A stretch of 64,000 nt of DNA from Actinopolyspora saharensis (GCF_900100925.1 NZ_FNKO01000002.1:1178001-1242000), one strand, 5' to 3'; shown: positions 35,113 through 44,661, counted from the stretch's first letter. Translations and numbers: made by a program. Notes: generated by a model not told the origin, from the letters alone.

Positions 35113-37500
35113 TCAGCCTCCCCCGGAACCGCTGCCCCCCTCGTTGTTCTCACCACGCCCGGCCTCGGCCTCGGGTCGTCGGGTCTCGGTGCGCGGTGGC
35201 GGGACATAGCCGGTACTCACCGAGAGGTTGATCGGCTTCCCCCCGGAGACCACACCGCGCGGAGACTGACCGATCACCGTCCCCTGGGGCTCCCTGCTGT
35301 TGACCTCGCGGCGTTTCACCTCGTAGCCGGCATCGCGCAGCTTCTTCGCCGCCTTCTCGACCTTCATCTCCACGACTTCGGGAACCTGCTTGCCCGAGCC
35401 ACCGCTGCGGTAGCGGTCGGTGGTGGTCGGCAACTGTTCGACGGGCAGCCCCTCGTGGGCGCTCTTCATCGCTCTCATCCAGGTCTTGGCCGGGATCGTG
35501 CCGCCGTAGATGTTGCCGTCCCCGCAGACCGAGGGGGTTCCTCCCAGACAGATCCCCGCCCCCGACCAGGACGGAGGACGATCGATGAACGTCAGCGCCG
35601 CCCCCGCGAACTGCGGTGTCGCCCCGATGAACGCCGCGGAGGCGAACGTCTCGGTGGTTCCCGTCTTGGCCGCCGTGGGGCGGTCCCAACCCGTCGAGCT
35701 CGCCGCTCTGGCCGCCGTGCCGGAAACGGTGTCGTCCGACATCCCCTGGGCCATCGCGTCGGCCAGCTCCCGGTCGACTGCCTGCTCGCAGGGCGGTTCT
35801 GTGATCGAGACGGGGTTACCGTTCCGATCGGTGATCTCCTTGATCGGTGTCGGCGGACACCACTTCCCCCCACTCATGATCGTGGCGGAGACGTTGGACA
35901 GCTCGAGCGGACTGGTGGGGCTGAAACCGAGGGTGAACGCCCCGATCTTGCGTTGCTTGATCTCCTCGGCCTGGGTGCGGTCACGCGCTCGCTCGGAGGC
36001 CATCGGCACCCCGGCCAGATCGTGGTTCTTGAGCGTGCGGCGCATACCCAGCCGCGCGGCCATGTCGACGGTGTTGTTCAGCCCCGCGCGTTCCTCGAGG
36101 ATCACGAAGGCCGTGTTCGGGGAGGTGGACAACGCCTCCTTGATCGAGCGCGGTCCCGCTCCGACCCCTTCGGCGTTTCCGACCGTGTAGGGGTTGGTCC
36201 CGTTGCTGAACTTGGCCGAGGTGTAGGAGGAGGGTGCCGGGACCACGTCGTTTATCCCCATCCCGTTCTCCAGAGCGGCCGCGGCCGTGAACGTTTTGTA
36301 CACCGACCCAGCCCCCTTCTGGACCATCGTGGTGGGCAACGCGTAGGCGCTCTCCCCCTCCTTCTTGTCGAACCCGAAGTCGCGGTTGGCCACCAGCGCC
36401 CGGACGCGGTGCTTGTTCTGCCCCGGCTCCACCACGGACAGCGCGTTCGCGATCCGCTTGCTGTCCTTGGGCACCCCCTGCTCAGCGGAGTCCTTCGCCG
36501 CCGCCGTTATCCGCTGGTCCAGCGTGGTGCGTATCGTGTAACCGCCGCGACGCACCTGGTCGAGGGAGAACCCGGCGCGCTGCAGGTAGTTCTCGACGTA
36601 CTTGCAGAAGAAGCCGTTCTCGGCTCCCGCCCCCACGCAACCGTTGGGCAACTTCTCCAGCGGCTTCTCGATCCCGAGCGGGGCCTGCTTCGCCTCGCGG
36701 GCTCTCTCCGCCGAGATCCGGTTCTGCTTGGCCATGGCGTCGATGACCAGGTCGCGCCGGTACTTGGCCTCCTCTGGCTGCGTGGCGGGGTTCAGGGATC
36801 CCGGTCGGTTGACCACTCCGGCGAGCAGCGCCGCCTGCGGAACGGTGAGCTGGTCCGGGGTGGTGTCGAAGTAGGCCTGCGAAGCAGCGGCGACTCCGTA
36901 GATCCGGTTGCCGTAGGGGACCACGTTCAGGTAGCGCGTGAGGATCTCGTCCTTGCTCAGCCGTTTCTCCAGCTGCAGGGCGATGCGGATCTCGCGCAGT
37001 TTGCGCGCCACGGTCTGCTCGCTGGCCTCGGCCTGCTCGACCGGCTCCCCGGCCGCGTCCACGTGCACCAGGTAGTTCTTCACGTACTGCTGGGTGATCG
37101 TCGAAGCGCCCTGGGTGATCTCGCCCGCCATCTGGTTGCTGACGAAGGCGCGCATCGTTCCCGGCCAGTCCACGCCCTCGTGCTCGTAGTAGCGTTGGTC
37201 CTCGATCGCGACCATGGCCGCCTTCATCGTGTTCGCGATCTGGTCGGAGCTCGCGGGCGTGCGGTACTGCTCGTAGAGGTGAGCGATCGGGTTGCCCGCC
37301 CGGTCCGTGATGGTGCTCACCAGGGGTGGTTGCTCGGTGAGCAGCTCCGTCGAGATCCTGTTCACCGCGTCGCTGGCACGGTTCGAGACCACTCCCAGTG
37401 ACCCCACGGCGGGGAACAACATGCCGGCGACCAGGACGCCGGCCAGCACACAGAGACCGAACAGCTTGAGCACGCCGTTGCGAATCCGCACAGCACTCAC
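35113..37500 (-). CDS. ponA2: Class A penicillin-binding protein with PASTA domain (PonA2 type)
   Basis: Bifunctional peptidoglycan glycosyltransferase/transpeptidase of 795 residues. One N-terminal membrane helix (LFGLCVLAGVLVAGMLFPAVG); GT51 motifs EDQRYYEHEGVDWPG and QGASTITQQYVKN; transpeptidase SxxK as SVYK in GAGSVYKTF, SxN as SPN in LSTSPNTAF, and KTGTTE. A PASTA repeat (VPEVVEMKVEKAAKKLRDAG) is followed by a Gly/Pro-rich tail. Matches Rv3682. GTG 37500; a second GTG nine bases on is possible. Divergent from whiB, as in M. tuberculosis, where ponA2 and whiB4 adjoin. Confidence 0.95.
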   Translation of the reverse strand: MSAVRIRNGVLKLFGLCVLAGVLVAGMLFPAVGSLGVVSNRASDAVNRISTELLTEQPPLVSTITDRAGNPIAHLYEQYRTPASSDQIANTMKAAMVAIEDQRYYEHEGVDWPGTMRAFVSNQMAGEITQGASTITQQYVKNYLVHVDAAGEPVEQAEASEQTVARKLREIRIALQLEKRLSKDEILTRYLNVVPYGNRIYGVAAASQAYFDTTPDQLTVPQAALLAGVVNRPGSLNPATQPEEAKYRRDLVIDAMAKQNRISAERAREAKQAPLGIEKPLEKLPNGCVGAGAENGFFCKYVENYLQRAGFSLDQVRRGGYTIRTTLDQRITAAAKDSAEQGVPKDSKRIANALSVVEPGQNKHRVRALVANRDFGFDKKEGESAYALPTTMVQKGAGSVYKTFTAAAALENGMGINDVVPAPSSYTSAKFSNGTNPYTVGNAEGVGAGPRSIKEALSTSPNTAFVILEERAGLNNTVDMAARLGMRRTLKNHDLAGVPMASERARDRTQAEEIKQRKIGAFTLGFSPTSPLELSNVSATIMSGGKWCPPTPIKEITDRNGNPVSITEPPCEQAVDRELADAMAQGMSDDTVSGTAARAASSTGWDRPTAAKTGTTETFASAAFIGATPQFAGAALTFIDRPPSWSGAGICLGGTPSVCGDGNIYGGTIPAKTWMRAMKSAHEGLPVEQLPTTTDRYRSGGSGKQVPEVVEMKVEKAAKKLRDAGYEVKRREVNSREPQGTVIGQSPRGVVSGGKPINLSVSTGYVPPPRTETRRPEAEAGRGENNEGGSGSGGG

Positions 37501-37588
37501 GGTAGGACGTGTGCGGGGAAGTCACTCGCTGTCGCGGTCAATAACGCCCGATGTGATGAGTGCGTAAGAAAAATCCCACGAAAGTCGG

Positions 37589-37617
37589 TTGGCCTTGGAA
37601 CCGAGATCTCCTAGTGT
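37589..37617 (+). promoter_or_regulatory. Probable whiB promoter
   Basis: TTGGCC (37589-37594), 17 nt, TAGTGT (37612-37617). This predicts a leader of roughly 110 bases before the whiB ATG. Confidence 0.5.
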
Positions 37618-37734
37618 GCGTCCACGTCTAGCGACGAGATGTCGTAGCGGGCCGTGGGCGCGCTGCGACAGCCGGTGCCGGGGGGCCCGGAGATCGCACG
37701 GTCGCCGACGATCCAGTGAGGAGCTGGGGGCTTG

Positions 37735-38034
37735 ATGCTCGAACAGGGGGACTGGCGGGTTAACGCGGCATGCCGCGACAAAAACCCGGACCAGCTTTTC
37801 GTACGGGGCGCGGAGCAGCGCAAGGCGCGCACGATCTGCTTCGGATGCCCCGTCCGCACCGAGTGCCTCGCCGAGGCACTGGACAAGAAAATCGAATTCG
37901 GAGTCTGGGGTGGGATGACCGAACGCGAACGCCGGGCGCTGCTGCGCAGGCGCCCGGACGTGCGCAACTGGCGTGAGCTGCTGGAAGCCGCTCGCGAGGA
38001 CTACACCAGGAGTGACGCCTACCAACTGGACTGA
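37735..38034 (+). CDS. WhiB-family Fe-S transcription factor (WhiB4-like by position)
   Basis: A 99-residue Wbl protein. The four cluster ligands are Cys13 in NAACRDKNPD and the Cys36-x2-Cys39-x5-Cys45 set in ICFGCPVRTEC; the GVWGGMTERERR turn and the basic RRRPDVRNWR tail that contacts DNA or sigma factor follow. In M. tuberculosis whiB4 (Rv3681c) lies between ponA2 and the ArsA-like pair, as here, so a redox-sensing WhiB4 role is the best guess. ATG 37735 with a G-rich Shine-Dalgarno; a TTG one codon upstream is less likely. Confidence 0.94.
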   Translation: MLEQGDWRVNAACRDKNPDQLFVRGAEQRKARTICFGCPVRTECLAEALDKKIEFGVWGGMTERERRALLRRRPDVRNWRELLEAAREDYTRSDAYQLD

Positions 38035-38206
38035 CCCGTCTCCATCGGAGGCCCGTTTCCGTCGGAGGGTCGGCGGGTCTTCTCGCGTGGCCGGTTCCGG
38101 TCGATCGGGACGAGGAGGGCGACCGCGCCGCTCGTCCGACGACCGGACCGACCGAGCAGCACCGCCCGACCGGCTCGGCCGTGGAAGCGTTGCCGCGAGG
38201 ACCGGC

Positions 38207-39340
38207 TCAGCCGGCCAACCTCTCCCCGATCTCGGTGAGTCCGGCCAGGTCGTGCACGTCGTGCGGCATGGCCGGAACACCGACGAGTTCCACCTCCGGG
38301 TGCGCCCGGGTGAACCTGGCCAACAGCCTCTTCTCCCGCTCGGCCACGGCGACCCTGTCCGCGTGCAGCCGGAGCACCGAGGCGGCCAGCGGTGAGCTCC
38401 CCGCCGACTCGAGCTCCTCCGCCGCGGAGAGGGCACGAGCGGCGGGCAGATCGGCCAGCACCGGATGCGTGCGGTTGGCCACCAGACCGGCCAGTGGCAT
38501 GGAGTCCGCCGAGAGCCGTTCGACGAAGTAGGAGGCCTCGCGCAACGCGTCCGGCTCGGGCGAGGCCACCACGAGAAACTTGGTTCCCGGGGAGCGCAAC
38601 AGCCGGTAGGTGTGGGCCGCGCGTTCCCGGAAACCGCCGAAGGTCGAGTCGAAGGCCTGCACGAAAGCCGCCGCGTCGGCCAGCAACTGGTGTCCCACGA
38701 CCGTCGAGACGGCCTTGGAGAACACGCCGAATCCCGCGCCGACTATTCTGCGGATCCCCTTTCCGCCCGCTCGGGCCGGGCTGGCCAGCATCCTGATCAG
38801 CTTCCCGTCCAGGATCGTGGAGAGCCGTTGGGGCGCGTCCAGGAAGTCCAGCGCGGATCTGCTCGGCGGCGTGTCCACCACGATCAGGTCCCACTCCTGC
38901 TCGGCGGTCAGCTGACCGAGCTTCTCCATGGCCATGTACTCCTGCGTTCCGGAGAACGAAGTGGACACGGTCTGGTAGAAGGGGTTGTCCAGGATCTGCC
39001 TGGCCCGCTCGCGCCCGGCGTGCGCCAGGACCATGTCGTCGAAGGTCCTGCGCATGTCGAGCATCATGGCGTGCAGCTCCCCCGGGACCTCGGGGCTCAG
39101 CTCCACGCGCCGCGGGCGGTTGTCCAACTCGGCCGTCCCCAGCGCCTGGGCCAGCCTGCGGGCCGGGTCTATCGTGAGCACCACGACCTTGCGCCCGCGC
39201 GCGGCCGCCCTGATCCCGAGAGCCGCGGCCGTCGTGGTCTTGCCGACCCCTCCCGAGCCGCAGCACACCACTATCCCGGTTTCCGGGTCGTCGACGAGCG
39301 CGTCGATGTCGAGCTTTTCGGGACCGGTCCGCTCGTTCAT
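38207..39340 (-). CDS. ArsA/GET3-like anion-transporting ATPase, second of pair (Rv3680-like)
   Basis: A 377-residue P-loop ATPase of the ArsA/Get3 family. Walker A is [17 protein letters not shown] near residue 24, followed by [14 protein letters not shown] (switch I region) and [16 protein letters not shown] (switch II). The tail has VFVGHQLLA-like and [21 protein letters not shown] segments. No arsenite-binding Cys triad is seen, so arsenic transport is unlikely. ATG 39340 overlaps the stop of the first ArsA-like gene (ATGA) and has GGAGGAAACGG upstream. In mycobacteria the Rv3679-Rv3680 pair forms a complex linked to glycerol and lipid tolerance; a membrane-protein or metabolite role is not proven here. 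Confidence 0.92.
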   Translation of the reverse strand: MNERTGPEKLDIDALVDDPETGIVVCCGSGGVGKTTTAAALGIRAAARGRKVVVLTIDPARRLAQALGTAELDNRPRRVELSPEVPGELHAMMLDMRRTFDDMVLAHAGRERARQILDNPFYQTVSTSFSGTQEYMAMEKLGQLTAEQEWDLIVVDTPPSRSALDFLDAPQRLSTILDGKLIRMLASPARAGGKGIRRIVGAGFGVFSKAVSTVVGHQLLADAAAFVQAFDSTFGGFRERAAHTYRLLRSPGTKFLVVASPEPDALREASYFVERLSADSMPLAGLVANRTHPVLADLPAARALSAAEELESAGSSPLAASVLRLHADRVAVAEREKRLLARFTRAHPEVELVGVPAMPHDVHDLAGLTEIGERLAG

Positions 39341-40341
39341 CCGTTTCCTCCGACACCGCGGGCGACGAGTTCCTCGGCCAACTCGTACAGCGCGGCCACA
39401 TCGATCCCGTCCACGTACTCGGCCAGCTCGAGCGCGGGCACACCGGTGCCGTGGAGCTGTTCCCGTGCCGCGAGTTCCGCGCTCGCCCTGGTCGCGTGCT
39501 CGACCGTCTCGGCGACCAGTCCGTCGAGCACTTCGTCGTCCCAGTCCAGTCCGGCCGACTCCAGCCCGCCCCTGATCCGGTTCGCGTCCACCCTGCCATC
39601 GGCCGCGGCCGATACCGAGCGGGTAGCCAGTCGGGCGGGCCGGGACCGGTTGAGCAGCACGGCCCCCGGCCGCAGGTCGGCCGCGGCCAGCTCGTCCACC
39701 GTCTCCAGGGTCTCGCGGACCGGCAGCTGCTCCGGCAGAGTCACCAGATGCACCACGGTGTCCGCGGAGTGCAGCAGCGCTACCACGTCCTCGCTCTGAC
39801 CGTGGATCGGCCCCATCCGGGCCAGATCGGCCATCGCACGGGTGACGTCCAGGAACTTGACGATCCTGCCGGTCGGGGGAGCGTCGACCACCACCGCGTC
39901 GTAGCTGTACCTCCCGTTGGAGTCGGTGCGCCGCACGCACTCCTTGAGCTTTCCCGTGAACAGGACGTCGCGCAGCCCGGGGGCCAGTGTCGTCGCGAAC
40001 TCGATGGCCCCCATCTTGCGCAGGGTGCGACCGGCGAAGCCGAGGCTGTAGTACATGGCGAGGTACTCGAGCAGGGCCGCCTCCGCCTCGATCGCCAGCG
40101 CCTTCACCTCGCCCCCGCCGGGGGCCGCGGCCAACCTGCGTTCCGAGTACTCCAGCGGCGGGGTGTCGAACAGCTGCGCCAACCCCTGCCTGCCCTCCAC
40201 CTCGACCAGCAGCACCCTGCGCCCTCCGGTGGCGAGCGCCAGCGCGAGCGAGGCAGCCGCGGTCGTCTTGCCCGCGCCGCCCTTCCCGCTGACGAAGTGC
40301 AGCCTGGCCTGGTCCAGTTGGCGGTCCCATTCAGAACTCAC
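39337..40341 (-). CDS. ArsA/GET3-like ATPase, first of pair (Rv3679-like)
   Basis: A 334-residue ArsA-like ATPase and probable partner of the next gene. Walker A is [18 protein letters not shown] at residues 16-33, with [15 protein letters not shown] (here Glu replaces the usual DxDPA switch) and [17 protein letters not shown]. The C-terminal helices are acidic. GTG 40341 is six bases after a -10-like TAGGCT and lacks a Shine-Dalgarno, suggesting a leaderless transcript that carries both ATPase genes. Paired unequal ArsA-like subunits are the rule in this locus across actinobacteria. Confidence 0.92.
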   Translation of the reverse strand: MSSEWDRQLDQARLHFVSGKGGAGKTTAAASLALALATGGRRVLLVEVEGRQGLAQLFDTPPLEYSERRLAAAPGGGEVKALAIEAEAALLEYLAMYYSLGFAGRTLRKMGAIEFATTLAPGLRDVLFTGKLKECVRRTDSNGRYSYDAVVVDAPPTGRIVKFLDVTRAMADLARMGPIHGQSEDVVALLHSADTVVHLVTLPEQLPVRETLETVDELAAADLRPGAVLLNRSRPARLATRSVSAAADGRVDANRIRGGLESAGLDWDDEVLDGLVAETVEHATRASAELAAREQLHGTGVPALELAEYVDGIDVAALYELAEELVARGVGGNG

Positions 40342-40517
40342 GCGATCAGCCTAGGCCCGCCCGGGGGGCCGTGTCCGCCCGCGGCGGCAAAACACCACTC
40401 GGTCGGTTCCGCGGAGCACCGGTTCGCCGGGAGTGCTCCTCGCTTCCCCACTTCGTGCTCCGACGCGGCCACCCACGCGAGTCACCAGGAGCTGACCTCG
40501 GTTAGTAGGGTGGCGCC

Positions 40518-40673
40518 ATGACCAAGTGGGAGTACTCGACAGTGCCGCTGCTCAGTCACGCGACCAAGCAGATACTCGACCAGTGGGGCGAGGACGGTTG
40601 GGAGCTCGTCGCCGTGCTGCCCGGCCCGACCGGTGAGCAGATGGTCGCCTACATGAAGCGCGCCAAGGAATGA
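40518..40673 (+). CDS. DUF4177 small protein
   Basis: A 51-residue protein, MTKWEYSTVPLLSHATKQIL then DQWGEDGWELVAVLPGPTG, the DUF4177 pattern (WEY...LN.LG.EGWELV). Divergent from the ArsA pair, in the place of the small DUF4177 gene found beside ridA in mycobacteria. ATG 40518 lies six bases after TAGGGT, again a leaderless-type start. Function unknown. Confidence 0.85.
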   Translation: MTKWEYSTVPLLSHATKQILDQWGEDGWELVAVLPGPTGEQMVAYMKRAKE

Positions 40674-40840
40674 CCGCCAACCCGCACGGCGGGTCCGCTC
40701 GGCGTGCGGGTTTCCCGTCGTAGTTTTTTCGCGGGCTTTCCGGGTCGCGCCGAAAAGTCCCGTCCCCCGCCCCGGCGGGGCGCCTCGCACCGCGGAGTAC
40801 CGCGCGGAGACGCCCCTCGGGGAGGAGATTGGGTTGTCGA

Positions 40841-41308
40841 ATGCGCAAGTGGACACGGCGACTGGCCGAGATCGGGGTGGAGCTGCCCGAGGTGGCCCGT
40901 CCCGTCGCCTCCTACGCCCCTGCCGTACGCAGCGGGAATCACGTGTACACGGCGGGCCAGCTCCCGATCGTGGGTGGCGAGCTGGTCACGACGGGCAAGC
41001 TCGGCGCCGAGGTGGACCAGGACGCGGGGAGACGACTCGCGCGCACCTGCACGCTGAACGCTCTCGCGGCCGTGCACGGTCTCGTGGGGTTGGACTCGCT
41101 GGCCGGCGTGGTCAAGGTCGTCGGTTTCGTCGCCTCGGCTGAGGGGTTCAACGCGCAGCCCGCGGTGCTCAACGGAGCCTCGGAGCTGCTCGGCGAGATC
41201 TTCGGTGACGCGGGCACCCACGCCCGCTCCGCCGTGGGGGTGGCGGAACTTCCCCTCGGCGCACCGGTGGAAGTCGAACTGATCGCGGAAATCGACACCA
41301 CCGCGTGA
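40841..41308 (+). CDS. ridA: RidA/YjgF/Rid7-like family protein
   Basis: A 155-residue RidA-superfamily protein (Rv3678c-like). Seen: LAEIGVELPEVARPVASYAP, SGNHVYTAGQLPIVGGELV, the central NALAAVHGLVGLDSLAGVVK, and NGASELLGEIFGDAGTHARS with AVGVAELPLGAPVEVE. RidA deaminates reactive enamine/imine intermediates; the usual Arg before SAVGV is present as ARSAVGV. This longer version belongs to the YjgF-like group with less certain activity. ATG 40841, with GGAGGAG 13 bases upstream, rather far; a TTG at 40829 would be too close to that site. Confidence 0.87.
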   Translation: MRKWTRRLAEIGVELPEVARPVASYAPAVRSGNHVYTAGQLPIVGGELVTTGKLGAEVDQDAGRRLARTCTLNALAAVHGLVGLDSLAGVVKVVGFVASAEGFNAQPAVLNGASELLGEIFGDAGTHARSAVGVAELPLGAPVEVELIAEIDTTA

Positions 41309-41628
41309 ACCACGGGCGGCTGTGGCCACACGAAGGGGTGGGGAACCGCTTCCACACGGCGCACGGCCTCCCGTACTACCGGCCCGCTGAATACGCTGAC
41401 GGGGGCAGCGGGCACGGCGCTTCGTGGCGCGGGGAGGACTCCTCGTGAGGTGCCTCCCCTGCGAACACTCGGTCAAGCCTGCTTACAGTGAACCGTGTGT
41501 GATCCTCCCGCGCGTGTCGCGGGTTGATCGCTGAGATTTCCGGAGGAAAATCACCCGTACGGATGTACGGCGAGGGTGATCATTCAACGCAGCGTGCTGG
41601 GGAGAGCCCCAGGAGGGGATGACAAGAG
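41309..41628. other. Intergenic region with hairpin ahead of the paralogue pair
   Basis: A 320-bp gap. A -10-like TACAGT sits near 41484. A nested hairpin lies at 41550-41580 (ATCACCC/GGGTGAT enclosing GTAC-GGAT-GTAC). AGGAGGGG is 8-15 bases before the next start. No ORF here. Confidence 0.5.
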
Positions 41629-42258
41629 GTGACCGACCGCGAAACCGGCCTGTTGTGTCACGAGCTGCTGCTCCACCTCGCCGACCGGATCCCGAGCGAT
41701 TCACTGTGGCGTTACCGCGACTGGCTGGCCGGTGGCGCCGCGGAGGTCCTCGCCGTTTCCCTGCCCAAGCACCTGCTGCGCGAACGCATCGGGCTCACCG
41801 ACGAGGAGCACCGCCTGCTCTCCGACGCCCTGCTACCTCTCGGAGCCGATCCGGCGGCGGTGGGCGCGATACTTCCGGCCGAACCGCTCCCCGGCGGAGC
41901 CGGCACCGGGAGGTACTCGTTCAGCGCGACGGGGCCCACCGACGACAAGGGTGACTCGGAAGCCCTCGTGCTCGGCGCCTCCCTGAGAGGACGCCCCGGT
42001 GTCCACGAAGTGCGCGGCAGCTGGCGACGGGACACCACGAACGAAGACTCACCGGCCCGGGTGGTGTTGGTGACCACCTCCGGAGACCCGGTCGAACTCA
42101 CGGGGGAGATCCAGCGAATCCTCCGTGCCCTCGGCAACCACGCCCCGCTCGTCGAGGTGCTTCCCGCCGACGTCGAGCTCACCGATTACCACAGTCGAGC
42201 GCACACCGCGTCGAACCTGATCTGCACGGGCAGCGGCGAACTCGTGGGCCAGAGCTGA
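41629..42258 (+). CDS. Unknown protein, first of a tandem paralogous pair
   Basis: A 209-residue protein of unrecognised family. An N-terminal helical part, LCHELLLHLADRIPSDSLW followed by WLAGGAAEVLAVSLPKHLL, is linked by a low-complexity stretch to a C-terminal alpha/beta part with ARVVLVTTSGDPVELTGEIQ and LVEVLPADVELTDYHSRAH. The same two blocks occur in the next gene (LHDLLLNLTGRLDDDAV; RVLLAEVDGSTAVGPTGYQL; VEAFETGSELPEYHRDAL), so the two genes arose by tandem duplication. No signal peptide or membrane segment. GTG 41629 with GGAGGGG upstream. Forty-seven bases separate it from its paralogue, implying one operon. Confidence 0.82.
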   Translation: MTDRETGLLCHELLLHLADRIPSDSLWRYRDWLAGGAAEVLAVSLPKHLLRERIGLTDEEHRLLSDALLPLGADPAAVGAILPAEPLPGGAGTGRYSFSATGPTDDKGDSEALVLGASLRGRPGVHEVRGSWRRDTTNEDSPARVVLVTTSGDPVELTGEIQRILRALGNHAPLVEVLPADVELTDYHSRAHTASNLICTGSGELVGQS

Positions 42259-42305
42259 CCGCGCGGAACAGGACAGGACACGCCCGCAGAATTAAGGAGA
42301 GCCCC

Positions 42306-43778
42306 GTGGTGGACGTGGCAGACGGCGCCGGACCGGCCGAGCGGCTGCACGACCTGCTGCTGAACCTCACCGGACGGTTGGACGACGACGCGGTCAACAC
42401 CGCGCGCGAGCTCGCGGGAGCGGGCCAGACCGATGCCGCCGCCGAGCTCGTCACCGGATCGCTGCTGGCAGGCGGAATCGTGGTGAACCGCGCGGAGCAG
42501 CGCGAGCTCGCGACTATCCTCGGCCAGGCCAATTCGCGCAGCGGGCTGGCCGAACGGCTCGTGCCCGGCGAGACCGGAACCCCGGAGCCGCACAGGTTCA
42601 CCGAGCCGGAGCGGGTCGACGACCTCGTCGCGGCGCTGCGCGCGGTGGCGCCCCGCCTGCCGAACCTGCGTTCGCTGTGGTGCGCGGCGCGGACCACGGC
42701 GGCCGGCGTCGCGGCCGAAGCGGTGCCCCGCAGAGTGCTGCTGGCCGAAGTGGACGGATCGACAGCGGTCGGGCCCACCGGGTACCAGCTCGTGCAGGCA
42801 CTGCGCCGTTCCGGCACGGCCTGCTCGGTCGAGGCCTTCGAGACCGGCAGCGAGCTGCCCGAGTACCACCGCGACGCGCTGGCCGTCTCCCACGAGGTGG
42901 AGCTGGACCAAGCCCCCGTCGATCTCCCCGGGGCCACGCGGCACGAAGCACGCGGGAATCACTCCTTCGAGGACTTCACGAAGCAGGTCCACCACCAGGA
43001 GACGTTTCCCGAACCAGCGCCGACGCGGGCACGGCAGCAGCACGAGTCCTCCACGCTGGGGGAGGAGCCCGACCTCGGCTCGCCCGCGGTGAGCACCACG
43101 GCCGAGTGGCCCGTTGTCGAGCAGGAGGAAACCGACCGGTCCGACTACCTCCCGCAGGGACTGCCTCCCATCGAGGACCTGCCCCCTTACGCCCCGTACC
43201 AGGGGGAGCGGTCCTCATCGGGCGAACCGGACCCGGAGCAAACCGGCTTCATCCTCGACGACCGCCCTGCCGCCGACATCTCCGGATCAGCACCTCGCGA
43301 GTTCCCCGAGCAGGAGTTCCCCGAGCGAGGGGGGTTTCCCGAGCGGGAGTTCCCCGAGCGGGAGTTCCCCGAGCGGGAGTTCCCCGAGCGGGGGAACCAG
43401 CCGGATTCGATGAGCTTGCCCTCCGCCGCGGCCGGGCCCCCCGCTTCCGCGGCGGAGCCCGCTCCCGCGGCGGACGACGACTCGGACCGCGCGCACTCCC
43501 CGCAGCCCGAGCAGGACGAGCCCGCGTCCAACCCGAACGTTCCCGCGGCCGTGGACGCCAAACTCACCGACCGGGAGCGCAACCTGCTGCGGAAGCTGCA
43601 CGAGGAGCTGGCGCAGCGGGAGCAGGACAGGGAACCGGACCAGGCCGAGTCCCAGGACGCGTTCGCGGAGCCGGCTCCCCGGGCGAGCGGTGAGACTCAG
43701 CAGGACCCGCGCACCACGACCGTGCCGGGGACCGGGAACTTCCCCCCGATCGGCTCGGTCGGACCGCAGCAGCCGTGA
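42306..43778 (+). CDS. Unknown protein, second paralogue with long acidic EFPER-repeat tail
   Basis: A 490-residue protein. Residues 1-210 are the paralogous domain pair described for the preceding gene. Residues 220-490 are acidic, Pro/Glu/Gln-rich and probably disordered, with pentapeptide repeats EFPER near residues 331-363 (encoded by a 15-bp tandem repeat) and a charged helical patch (LTDRERNLLRKLHEELAQRE) near 420. GTG 42306 is preceded by AAGGAG. No transmembrane segment. Long acidic tails and high Glu/Asp are common in halophilic actinobacteria, which may explain the composition. Function unknown; probably co-transcribed with its paralogue. Confidence 0.85.
   Translation: MVDVADGAGPAERLHDLLLNLTGRLDDDAVNTARELAGAGQTDAAAELVTGSLLAGGIVVNRAEQRELATILGQANSRSGLAERLVPGETGTPEPHRFTEPERVDDLVAALRAVAPRLPNLRSLWCAARTTAAGVAAEAVPRRVLLAEVDGSTAVGPTGYQLVQALRRSGTACSVEAFETGSELPEYHRDALAVSHEVELDQAPVDLPGATRHEARGNHSFEDFTKQVHHQETFPEPAPTRARQQHESSTLGEEPDLGSPAVSTTAEWPVVEQEETDRSDYLPQGLPPIEDLPPYAPYQGERSSSGEPDPEQTGFILDDRPAADISGSAPREFPEQEFPERGGFPEREFPEREFPEREFPERGNQPDSMSLPSAAAGPPASAAEPAPAADDDSDRAHSPQPEQDEPASNPNVPAAVDAKLTDRERNLLRKLHEELAQREQDREPDQAESQDAFAEPAPRASGETQQDPRTTTVPGTGNFPPIGSVGPQQP
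43299..43394 (+). repeat. 15-bp in-frame tandem repeat (GAGTTCCCCGAGCGG)
   Basis: Three perfect units at 43347-43391 and degenerate copies from 43299, all within the acidic tail of the 490-residue protein, coding Glu-Phe-Pro-Glu-Arg. Confidence 0.9.
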
Positions 43779-43851
43779 TCCCCGCGGAGGACGAGTTCCT
43801 CGCACGCCGCACGGTGCCGTCACCCCGGTGGTGGCCGCTAGGCTCGCGTTC

Positions 43852-44661
43852 ATGCGTCTGCCCGCCGAACTGACCCTGCCGGACGAGCTGGTCCCCGAGC
43901 GACCACCCGACCCGCCGGTCACTCCGCGCGACGCGGCCACGGTGATCCTGCTGCGGGACGGTCCGGGAGGGCCCGAGGTGTTCCTGCAGCGCCGGGTCAG
44001 GGGCATGCCCTTCGCCGGTGGCATGACGGCCTTCCCCGGTGGAGGCGTCGACGAGCGCGACGACGACGCGGACATCGCGTGGGCCGGCCCCTCCCCCGGG
44101 TGGTGGGCCGCGCGCTTCGGTTGTGACGAGCAGCGAGCTCGCTCGCTGGTCTGCGCGGCCGTGCGCGAGACCTTCGAGGAATCGGGGGTCCTGCTCGCGG
44201 GGGAGAGCCACGAGAGCGTGGTCGGCGAGGCCGCGCGCTACGCGGAGGAGCGGCAGGCCCTGGTCGCCAAGGAGCTCTCCCTGGCGGGGATGCTCGCCGA
44301 GCACGGGCTGGTGCTGCGGGCCGATCTGCTGCGTCCCTGGTCGAACTGGGTGACCCCGGCCGTGGAACCACGTCGGTACGACACGCGGTTCTTCCTCACC
44401 AGCATTCCCGAGGGACAGCGCGCCGACGGTCTCACCGGGGAGGCCGCCGAGGCCTACTGGCGCCTGCCCGCGGAGGCGCTGAACGACTGGCGTTCCGGCG
44501 AGTGCGGTCTGCTCCCGCCCACCTGGGTGACGTTAACCGAGTTGGCGGACTGCTCCGACGTCGCGAGCGCCTTGACCGTCGAGCGGGAGATCGACAAGGT
44601 CATCCCGAAGGTGGTTCACCGCGACGGAGCCTGGCGCGTGATCCTGCCCGGACAGGAGTGA
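43852..44661 (+). CDS. Nudix hydrolase, NUDT19-like long-box type
   Basis: A 269-residue Nudix protein. The box is interrupted as in NUDT19-like members: GGGVDERDDD, then a 30-residue insertion, then CAAVRETFEESGVLLAGE with the REx2EExG core. Upstream VFLQRRVRGMPFAGGMTAFP and downstream YDTRFFLTSIPEGQ complete the fold. Likely a diphosphatase on CoA-type or nucleotide substrates, by family. ATG 43852 lies seven bases after TAGGCT and lacks a Shine-Dalgarno (leaderless pattern). It contains a TTA codon at 44533-44535, rare in this genome. An MBL hydrolase gene follows after 104 bp containing large palindromes. Confidence 0.88.
   Translation: MRLPAELTLPDELVPERPPDPPVTPRDAATVILLRDGPGGPEVFLQRRVRGMPFAGGMTAFPGGGVDERDDDADIAWAGPSPGWWAARFGCDEQRARSLVCAAVRETFEESGVLLAGESHESVVGEAARYAEERQALVAKELSLAGMLAEHGLVLRADLLRPWSNWVTPAVEPRRYDTRFFLTSIPEGQRADGLTGEAAEAYWRLPAEALNDWRSGECGLLPPTWVTLTELADCSDVASALTVEREIDKVIPKVVHRDGAWRVILPGQE

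Noticed and set aside
38207..40341. Arsenic resistance pump ATPases
   Set aside because: ArsA-like fold, but no arsenite-binding cysteines and no arsB/arsR; context matches the Rv3679-Rv3680 pair.
41619..41954. ATG-started ORF directly after GGAGGGG
   Set aside because: Wrong frame: Arg/Pro-rich shadow of the 209-residue gene, which has coherent codon bias and a paralogue.
43299..43394. CRISPR-like repeat
   Set aside because: Units are contiguous without spacers and in frame within a gene.
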